Below are positions 50,756 to 57,089 of a stretch of 57,089 nucleotides of DNA, in pieces. The stretch is taken from assembly GCA_900317825.1 (NCBI GenBank), contig ONIH01000007.1, forward strand, positions 1-57,089. The letters are read 5' to 3'. Under the pieces are notes generated by a model. The model searched no databases. It was not told where the DNA came from and saw only the letters and a list, made by a program, of their open reading frames with translations. The position numbers and the translations under genes are program-made. Within the stretch, counting starts at the first letter, position 1, and the number at the start of each line of letters is the position of its first letter. Origin of the DNA: an uncultured Lachnospiraceae bacterium (lineage in GTDB: Bacteria > Bacillota > Clostridia > Lachnospirales > Lachnospiraceae).

Positions 50756-53173
50756 TCAACGAAGCAGACTGTCTACAAGCTTTACGCACTCAGCCGCATC
50801 AGGAGAATATCCGTCCGCTCCTATCTCGTCACTGTAGGAAGGAGTGATGCAGGCCCCTCCGATCACGACTTTGCAGGAAGGGTACTTTTCGTTGCGGAGC
50901 TCGACTACATCCTTCATGTGTACCATCGTAGTCGTCATAAGCGCTGAAAGTCCGATGACCGAAGCCTTATTCTCTATAGCTGCGTTTACTATATCCTCGG
51001 CCTTTACATCTTTGCCTAAGTCGATGACATTGTAGCCGTAGTTTTTAAGCATCAGGACTACTAAGTTCTTTCCGATATCGTGAATGTCTCCCTCTACGGT
51101 AGCACAAACTATAGTTTCCTTTACTTCTCCTGAATCAGACTTAAGCAGAGGCTCTAAGACTGCAACGCCCTTCTCCATCGCATTCGCTCCGGATATCATC
51201 TGTGGCAGGAAGTATTTTTTCTCTTCGTAGAGTTTTCCTACTGTATTTATACCGGGGATCAGGTCTTTGTTCAGTATGTCCCTTGGATCACGACCAGTGG
51301 CAATTTCCTTTTTTACGAGAGAGTCGATGTGTGAAGTGTCTCCCTTTATGACAGCGTCCATTACAGGAGTATACTCGCTCTTTTTTTCTTCCTTTGTGTC
51401 AGCAGCCTTTGCTCCCGATGAGATGGAAAAATCAGCAGTCGAAGCATCTTTTAAGTATTTTTCTGTGGCTCCGTCCCTGCAAAGCAGCATGTCGGCAGCC
51501 GCTGCTGTAAGCATCAGAAGCTTCTGCGACGGGTTTGCTATCGCCATCGTAAGACCATGCGCTATAGCCATATTAAGGAAGGCTGTGTTTACAAAGGCTC
51601 TTTCCGGAAGGCCGAAGGAGATATTCGAAAGTCCGCAGACTGTCGGAAGTCCCTTGCTTCTGCAGTAGTCAACTGTGGCAAAACACTTTACCGCGCTCTC
51701 AGGGTCAGCTCCGACAGTTGCTGTAAGCACATCCACAACGCACCTGTTTTCAGACATTCCTGCTGCCTTTACAGCGTCCAGTATCCTGTCGAGGTTTGCA
51801 TGCTTTTCTTCAAGTGTCTTAGGAAGTCCAGATGATGAGAGAGGCAGCACGATGAACATAGCACCGTATTTTTTTGCGATAGGGAGCATGACTTCCATTC
51901 TCTCCTCTTCTCCGGAGATGGAGTTTACCAGTGCTCTGCCTGGATACCTGCGAAGGGCTGCTTCCATGACTTCCGGATAACTCGTATCGATGCAGAGCGG
52001 CAGGTCTGATGAAAAAGTCACCTCGTCTATCGCCCGAAGCATCATCTCTTTTTCATCGATGCCGTTCGTTCCCATATTCACATCGAGGATAGAGGCACCA
52101 TTTTCCTCCTGGCTTCTCGCGAATTCATTCACGAGATCCATAGAATCAGCACGCAGCTCTGCCTGGAGCTTTTTCTTTCCGGTCGGATTTATCCTCTCGC
52201 CTATCACCAGGAAATTCTTTCCAGGCTCTATCTCCTGAACCTTTCTCTCTGACGAGATGACTCTCTCAGTCACAGGAGCCGGCTCAAGCGTATCCATGTC
52301 TCTGGTTCGCTCTACCATAGCCTTTATATGTGCCGGTGTAGTTCCGCAGCAGCCGCCTATAATGACAGCACCTGCCTTTACAAGCACTTCCATATCCGCG
52401 GCAAACTCGTCTGGAGTCATCTTATAGACGGTATTCTCGTCTATAAGCTCCGGCAGTCCTGCATTCGGCTTTGCTATGATAGGAACTGTCGCGTAACGCC
52501 TCATCTCTTCTATAAGAGGCGCCATTTTGTCAGGACCTGTAGAACAGTTGAGCCCGACGGCATCAGCACCTAAAGACTGTAATACTACTATCGCATTCGA
52601 AGGTGATGAACCATACAGAGTTTTGCCGTCCTCATTATAGGTAAGTGAAGTGAGCGCAGGTATGTCGGGAGCCAGTTCCTTTACAGCTATAAGAGCAGCC
52701 CTCGTCTCCTGGAGACTCATCATTGTCTCTATAAAAAATACGTCGATCCCGCCTTCTATAAGGGCCTGCGCCTGCTCCTTGTACACGGTGACAAGGTCCT
52801 CAAAGTCGAGCTCACCAATAGGTGAAAGCTGCTGACCGGTCATCGTGATATCACCAGCCACCAGGCACTTTCCCTCTGTAGCTTTTCTCGTATTCTCTGC
52901 TAGCGTCCGGTTTATCTCTCCGACCTGGTCTTCAAGTCCGTACTCGGAGAGTTTTATCCTATTTGCAGCAAAAGAAGGCGCAAGAACTATATCACTCCCC
53001 GCCTCCATGTACTCGTGCTGCAGTTTTCTGATAGGTTCGGGATTGTCTGCCATCCACTTTTCGGGGCAGACTCCCATAGGCATTCCGGCCTTCATCATAT
53101 TCGTACCGACACCGCCATCGAGATATACAGGATGTCCGGTCCCGGTCAGTTTCTTAAATTCAGTAACAGTCAT
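50756..53173 (-). CDS. metH: Cobalamin-dependent methionine synthase without activation domain
   Basis: Transfers methyl from methyl-tetrahydrofolate to homocysteine via cobalamin. The 805-residue protein has a homocysteine-binding barrel (~1-290) with zinc Cys in GLNCSTGP and IGGCCGTTP, a pterin-binding barrel (~320-580, LVIGERINPTGKKK, ASILDVNMGTNG), a cap domain (~610-690) and a B12 domain with EGDIHDIGKN (DxHxxG) and GYNVIDLGKDV. The C-terminal SAM activation domain of E. coli MetH (1227 residues) is absent, as is common in Clostridia. It overlaps the upstream HMT-MTHFR gene by four bases. Confidence 0.94.
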   Translation of the reverse strand: MTVTEFKKLTGTGHPVYLDGGVGTNMMKAGMPMGVCPEKWMADNPEPIRKLQHEYMEAGSDIVLAPSFAANRIKLSEYGLEDQVGEINRTLAENTRKATEGKCLVAGDITMTGQQLSPIGELDFEDLVTVYKEQAQALIEGGIDVFFIETMMSLQETRAALIAVKELAPDIPALTSLTYNEDGKTLYGSSPSNAIVVLQSLGADAVGLNCSTGPDKMAPLIEEMRRYATVPIIAKPNAGLPELIDENTVYKMTPDEFAADMEVLVKAGAVIIGGCCGTTPAHIKAMVERTRDMDTLEPAPVTERVISSERKVQEIEPGKNFLVIGERINPTGKKKLQAELRADSMDLVNEFARSQEENGASILDVNMGTNGIDEKEMMLRAIDEVTFSSDLPLCIDTSYPEVMEAALRRYPGRALVNSISGEEERMEVMLPIAKKYGAMFIVLPLSSSGLPKTLEEKHANLDRILDAVKAAGMSENRCVVDVLTATVGADPESAVKCFATVDYCRSKGLPTVCGLSNISFGLPERAFVNTAFLNMAIAHGLTMAIANPSQKLLMLTAAAADMLLCRDGATEKYLKDASTADFSISSGAKAADTKEEKKSEYTPVMDAVIKGDTSHIDSLVKKEIATGRDPRDILNKDLIPGINTVGKLYEEKKYFLPQMISGANAMEKGVAVLEPLLKSDSGEVKETIVCATVEGDIHDIGKNLVVLMLKNYGYNVIDLGKDVKAEDIVNAAIENKASVIGLSALMTTTMVHMKDVVELRNEKYPSCKVVIGGACITPSYSDEIGADGYSPDAAECVKLVDSLLR

Positions 53174-54948
53174 TCTTTTTCCCTGATTTTTCCAATTATG
53201 TCACAGATCAGCTTTACCCGGTTAAAAGGCACCATAAAGTAATAGCCGTCAGCTGTTTTCTCTATTTTAGCAGCTATGTCAAGTGACACCTGCTCTGCCA
53301 CAGCTTCAGCCTCTTCCCTCGACATGTCCGGTCTGTACATATCGACTACTTCCTGAGGCACGTGGATGCCTGGCATTTCTGTGGCCATGAAAGTGGCATT
53401 TTTAAAACTCACAAGCGGCATGATGCCTGCTATGATCTTTGCTCCTGTACTCTGCTTTAAAAGTGTAAGTCGCTCTATATCTTCGTCTCCATAGACAGGC
53501 TGTGTCAGGAAAAACGAACAGCCCTGCTCCATTTTAAGCTGCATCCGGCGAACTATGGCGTCGACATTTTTGCCATGGTAATTCAGCGCTCCGCCGTAGA
53601 TGATCCTGTCTTCTGAAAAAGTCTCGTCGTTTAACAGCTTCGCCATATTCATAAAACGGATAGAGTTATAATCGAATACCGGAGTTATCTGGCTCCTGTC
53701 AGCAGAAGGGACCGGATCGCCAGTTATCATCAGAAAATGCCTTATGCCTGCTGCATAGCTTCCAAGAAGAGAGCCGCGGAGTCCTATGATATTCCTGTCA
53801 CGGCAGGTCACATGCGGCATCACATCGACTCCGGTCTCCTTCTGCATCATGGCACCAAGCAGCATCGGGTCCATCCTGCTGCGTCCCATCGGGGAATCGG
53901 AAAGCGTTATTATATCTACTCCGGCATCAGCCAGAGTGTGCGCAGACTTCATGACCTTTGAGATGTCGCTGTCAAAAGGCGGATCTAATTCTACGACAAA
54001 CGGCTTCTCGCCGCTGTTTATTTTTTTATAAAAAGATGAAAAAGTCCGCTGCTTTTTTCCCTCAAGTGCTGTCACTGTCTTTTCGGCAGGCTTCATCTCT
54101 GAAAAACTGCTGGTCAGTTTTTCGATAAACGCAGGAGTCGTTCCGCAGCAGCCTCCTATCAGGTTCGCGCCTGACGAGACTATGGATTTCATTTTTTCAG
54201 CGAAAAAATCCTTGTCTCCCCTGTAGATCTGCCTGCCTCTCAGATTATACGGATATCCGGCATTTGGAAGCACTATAAAAGGCTTATCAGTATAAAATGG
54301 AGCCCGTGATAGGATCTGAGCCATGTGCGAAGGTCCGACACCGCAATTAAATCCATAGATGTCGACATTTTTCTCTTCGGCTCCGAACCGCATGATATTA
54401 TCGACCGAAAGCCCGCCTGTAGTCATACCGGTCTTATTTATAGAAAAAGATGCTATTATGACAGAGTCAGGATTTTTCTCCCTGATATAAGAAAAGATCT
54501 CAGAAAGTCCCTCGATCTGCGTCTGCGTCTCGAAGTCAAAGACGTCTGCTCCCTCATCTAAAAAAGCGTCGATCACGGGCTTTAAGTCAGAAAAGATATG
54601 GCCTTCCATCGCCGGGTCAAAGATAGTCCCGATGTCCGCCACAGGAAGACAGTCTTTTCCGGACTCGTCTACAGCCTTTTTTGCAAGCGAAAAAGCTGTT
54701 CTGGCTATCTGTACTTTTTCAGTATCATCTTCTATGAACGGACCCGACACCGCAAAACTGTCCGAGCGGATAAGCGTGGCACCAGCGTCGATATAGCTTC
54801 GGTGTATCGCTTTTATCCTGTCCGGATGAGTCATCACAGCTCGCTCGACTATGTCCTCATCCTCCGGATAGAGGCTCTGATAGTAGGTTCCCATCGCCCC
54901 GTCGGTTATGAGTATTTTTTCTTTAAGCAGGTCTTTAAATCTGTTCAC
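53170..54948 (-). CDS. Bifunctional homocysteine S-methyltransferase / methylenetetrahydrofolate reductase
   Basis: A 592-residue fusion similar to Bacillus YitJ. Residues ~1-290 form a homocysteine methyltransferase domain (ILITDGAMGTYYQS, FNCGVGPSHM, LIGGCCGTTPAF), residues ~300-590 a MetF-type flavin reductase (FVVELDPPFDSD, GIRHFLMITGDP, CSFFLTQPVYG, GIMPLVSFKNA). Both halves keep their key residues. It supplies methyl-THF and may also methylate homocysteine; it overlaps metH by four bases and the upstream pyruvyl-transferase gene by 14, pointing to one transcript. Confidence 0.93.
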   Translation of the reverse strand: MNRFKDLLKEKILITDGAMGTYYQSLYPEDEDIVERAVMTHPDRIKAIHRSYIDAGATLIRSDSFAVSGPFIEDDTEKVQIARTAFSLAKKAVDESGKDCLPVADIGTIFDPAMEGHIFSDLKPVIDAFLDEGADVFDFETQTQIEGLSEIFSYIREKNPDSVIIASFSINKTGMTTGGLSVDNIMRFGAEEKNVDIYGFNCGVGPSHMAQILSRAPFYTDKPFIVLPNAGYPYNLRGRQIYRGDKDFFAEKMKSIVSSGANLIGGCCGTTPAFIEKLTSSFSEMKPAEKTVTALEGKKQRTFSSFYKKINSGEKPFVVELDPPFDSDISKVMKSAHTLADAGVDIITLSDSPMGRSRMDPMLLGAMMQKETGVDVMPHVTCRDRNIIGLRGSLLGSYAAGIRHFLMITGDPVPSADRSQITPVFDYNSIRFMNMAKLLNDETFSEDRIIYGGALNYHGKNVDAIVRRMQLKMEQGCSFFLTQPVYGDEDIERLTLLKQSTGAKIIAGIMPLVSFKNATFMATEMPGIHVPQEVVDMYRPDMSREEAEAVAEQVSLDIAAKIEKTADGYYFMVPFNRVKLICDIIGKIREKE

Positions 54949-56272
54949 CGGCCGTCATCTCCTCTATTCCATTCAGGATCTTTTCCTTACGGTAAAAATT
55001 CCGCTTCGACAGTTTCGCGTATTCGTCGCAGATAGTCCTAAGCCTAAGGTCCTCCAGATGAAGCGGCCCGATGTCAGGATTTTCCGCAAGCACCTGTCTT
55101 ACAGTCATATCTATCTGATAGTAGTTTACGACGAATTTATAGTAGTTTGCCTTTGACTTTACGTACTTTAAAAGCCGTTTCTGCTTGTCCTTATCATAAT
55201 TTCTGAACTCGTCTGTCTTTGAGAAAAGCATAAAGTGCTGTAAGTAAAGGTCGGATAGCTCATGTGCCTGTTTATCAAGAGTGTCTTCCCAGCGCGGAAG
55301 GATTTCTTTAAGCGTATTGATTCTCCACTCGAGTATCTCTTTATCGGTGGCACGATATTTTTTCAGGTCAAAAAGAGAACGATCGTCATCCTTTACTTCA
55401 TTGACAAAGGCACGGCATTTTTCTATCAGCGCCTCGCGGACCAGCCTGTAGTCAGGCTTGTTCTCTGGCGGGTCAGTCACATCATAGGTGCATTTTCCCG
55501 ACAGATAGTCCTCTGGCGTGGTCCAGTACAGATAGTCGAGATAAGGGTCGAATCTGGTCTCGTCTTTATTTATCCTTGCGAGAAGCACCGGGACTTCCAT
55601 CGCAAGGCAGGGCAGAGCGCAGTGAAGCCGTTTCGTTACGACACAGATGGCATTCTGGTAGATGGAAAGCCTCTCCTCTACAAAAGCCTTCCGCTCTTCC
55701 CAGGTACGGTTTTTGTTCCTCGGCCTGTTGTGAGTCAGGACCTTTACCTCTATGTCGGAGCCCTTTAGCTGCTCCTTTATCCGCGCAGTTATCTCATCTC
55801 CGGCATCTACAACACAGATATATTTTCCTCTGTCTTCCTTCGGACGTTTCGGAAGTGTCATCGTAATGCAGCCTGAAAAATACGCGTCAATGCCGATGTC
55901 TTTTAGATTTTTCTCGGTAAAATGATCACGGCAGCCTACTGGTCCGTTGGCCTTAAGATACTCGCCTCCGCGTCCTGTAAGCATCTCATACTTTATGATG
56001 GATCCAGGCTGATAGCCCAGCTGATGGTCGGCATAGTGAAAACCTACAAACAGCGGATAGATATACTTTGATGGCGGCCAGTTCCATTTGTTCCACATGT
56101 ACCAGGCGTTCATTATCACAGCCACAGGATTTTTATCTTTTGTCTTAAAGTCCTGCATCTGCTCTCTGTCTATAAAATAGTCTATCTGCGGAAGAAAATA
56201 AGAAGTCGCCACCGCCTGGATATCGTCGCCGATATTTAAATTATTCCTGTTATATAAAATCCCGAATTTCAT
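54935..56272 (-). CDS. Polysaccharide pyruvyl transferase family protein
   Basis: A 445-residue protein with a PF04230-type core: N-terminal FGILYNRNNLNIGDDIQAVAT, a donor-site-like NGPVGCRDHFTEKNLKDIGI, ISGCITMTLP and VVTKRLHCALPCLAMEVPVLL with the conserved His-Cys/Ala block. The last ~150 residues are charged, helical and contain no recognised domain. Family members add pyruvate ketals to surface glycans, but the family name is broad. It is the promoter-proximal gene of a run with the HMT-MTHFR fusion and metH, a functional link that is not obvious. Confidence 0.8.
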   Translation of the reverse strand: MKFGILYNRNNLNIGDDIQAVATSYFLPQIDYFIDREQMQDFKTKDKNPVAVIMNAWYMWNKWNWPPSKYIYPLFVGFHYADHQLGYQPGSIIKYEMLTGRGGEYLKANGPVGCRDHFTEKNLKDIGIDAYFSGCITMTLPKRPKEDRGKYICVVDAGDEITARIKEQLKGSDIEVKVLTHNRPRNKNRTWEERKAFVEERLSIYQNAICVVTKRLHCALPCLAMEVPVLLARINKDETRFDPYLDYLYWTTPEDYLSGKCTYDVTDPPENKPDYRLVREALIEKCRAFVNEVKDDDRSLFDLKKYRATDKEILEWRINTLKEILPRWEDTLDKQAHELSDLYLQHFMLFSKTDEFRNYDKDKQKRLLKYVKSKANYYKFVVNYYQIDMTVRQVLAENPDIGPLHLEDLRLRTICDEYAKLSKRNFYRKEKILNGIEEMTAGEQI

Positions 56273-56406
56273 GGTAAACCTCAGAGAAAGTGATTTTTAT
56301 CAACCTCCTGAAAAAACACACTGGATAGTTTAACACTTACTTCCTTTTTTAACAAGATTTTGGTATGATTATACTGTTTGACAAATGTATGAAAGGTAAT
56401 GAATCT

Positions 56407-57089
56407 ATGAATTATGATGTGATAATAATCGGCGCGGGTCCCGGCGGGATCTACGCTTCTTATGAACTGGTAAAAAAGGATCCGTCCCTTAGGATTGGGC
56501 TTTTTGAAGAGGGAACCCCTCTCGAAAAGCGTCACTGCCCTATCGACGGAAAAAAGATAAAGAGCTGCATCCACTGCAAGAGCTGTTCGATAATGAACGG
56601 TTTTGGTGGCGCAGGTGCTTTTTCTGACGGAAAGTACAATATCACCAATGACTTCGGCGGCACTCTCTACGAATACATCGGCCGTGACAAGGCATTAGAA
56701 CTGATGAAGTACGTCGACGAGATCAATATGGCAAACGGCGGAGAAGGCACGAAGCTCTATTCTACTGCTGGCTCTTCTTTTAAGACTCTCTGCATGCAGA
56801 ACGGACTCCAGCTTCTCGACGCATCTGTCCGCCACCTGGGGACAGATAAAAACTACGTAGTCTTAGAGCATCTCTATGATCAGCTGAAGGATAAGGTGGA
56901 CTTTCACTTCAATACTCCTGTCAGAAAAATCGAAGCTATCAAGAACGGGGATGCTTATACCTACCGCATTCACACAGACTCTGAGACTTTTGACGCACCT
57001 AAATGCATCGTCTCTGTCGGGAGAAGCGGCTCTAAATGGATGGAAACTGTCTGCGATGACTTAGGCATTAAGACTAAGAGCAACCGCGT
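56407..57089 (+). CDS. NAD(P)/FAD-dependent oxidoreductase (truncated by the window edge)
   Basis: The first 227 residues of a COG2509-like FAD oxidoreductase; the 3' end lies outside the window. The Rossmann motif VIIIGAGPGGIYASYEL is at residues 5-21. Cys44 and the CIHCKSC cluster (Cys54, Cys57, Cys60) precede GFGGAGAFSDGKYN (65-78), a family signature; the cysteines could hold a metal centre. ATG with AAAGG ten bases upstream, divergent from the pyruvyl-transferase gene. Function in the cell is unknown. Confidence 0.82.
   Translation, partial: MNYDVIIIGAGPGGIYASYELVKKDPSLRIGLFEEGTPLEKRHCPIDGKKIKSCIHCKSCSIMNGFGGAGAFSDGKYNITNDFGGTLYEYIGRDKALELMKYVDEINMANGGEGTKLYSTAGSSFKTLCMQNGLQLLDASVRHLGTDKNYVVLEHLYDQLKDKVDFHFNTPVRKIEAIKNGDAYTYRIHTDSETFDAPKCIVSVGRSGSKWMETVCDDLGIKTKSNR

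Overview
The window is a dense chromosomal segment of a low-to-mid G+C Gram-positive anaerobe, most likely a member of the Clostridia and, by inference, of the family Lachnospiraceae. The supporting signs are an HrcA/CIRCE-controlled hrcA-grpE-dnaK operon, a DnaK lacking the insertion typical of Gram-negative homologues, AGGAGG-type ribosome binding sites with frequent TTG and GTG starts, a MetH without activation domain beside a homocysteine methyltransferase/MTHFR fusion, an ANTAR regulator next to glnA, and a Firmicutes gene order comEA, comEC, holA, rpsT, lepA, hemW, hrcA, grpE, dnaK. Nearly all genes are housekeeping or amino-acid biosynthesis genes; no phage, IS element or CRISPR array was seen.

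Layout. 0.07-7.1 kb (minus): dnaK, grpE, hrcA, hemW, lepA. 7.2-11.7 kb: rpsT (plus), holA and an HD hydrolase (minus), comEC (plus). 11.7-15.4 kb (minus): a response regulator, histidine kinase and GerMN lipoprotein set, preceded by comEA. 15.4-20.7 kb: argJ-argB-argD behind a GNAT gene (minus) and divergent argG (plus), with two ArgR-like boxes between them. 20.9-25.7 kb (minus): an AAA-ATPase/nuclease-like protein and an AT-rich MBOAT plus SGNH pair that looks acquired. 25.8-30.7 kb (minus): metA, ligA, a pseudouridine synthase and an SH3-domain protein, then tRNA-Arg. 30.9-34.1 kb: aroK-aroD (minus) divergent from DAHP synthase-aroE (plus). 34.2-41.1 kb (minus): pyrG, an ANTAR regulator, glnA with a structured leader, and the glycolytic run gap-pgk-tpiA. 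41.3-42.1 kb: a PHP phosphatase (plus), then a 380-bp repeat-filled gap. 42.5-48.1 kb (minus): cysteine desulfurase, mnmA, rlmB, mrnC, cysS, ispF and tRNA-Met/tRNA-Val. 48.2-50.6 kb (minus): a cytidylate-kinase-like protein paired with an ion transporter. 50.8-56.3 kb (minus): metH, the HMT-MTHFR fusion and a polysaccharide pyruvyl transferase family gene. 56.4 kb to the right edge (plus): a truncated FAD oxidoreductase.

How it works together. The segment supplies chaperones with their repressor, translation factors and tRNA modification (LepA, S20, MnmA with its sulfur donor, RlmB, Mini-III, CysRS), the ComEA/ComEC DNA-uptake core, and the arginine, methionine, shikimate, CTP and glutamine pathways, several with visible regulatory DNA. 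Noncoding structure is the most novel content: (i) a two-hairpin element in two operons, starting at the stop codons of grpE and pgk, with compensatory changes in all four inner stems and one outer stem; (ii) a 134-bp fold-back followed by 103-bp tandem repeats at 42.1-42.5 kb; (iii) hairpins covering the ribosome binding sites of comEA and pgk; (iv) a structured glnA leader that could be the target of the neighbouring ANTAR protein. All identifications come from reading the sequence and from family knowledge; no database search was run.
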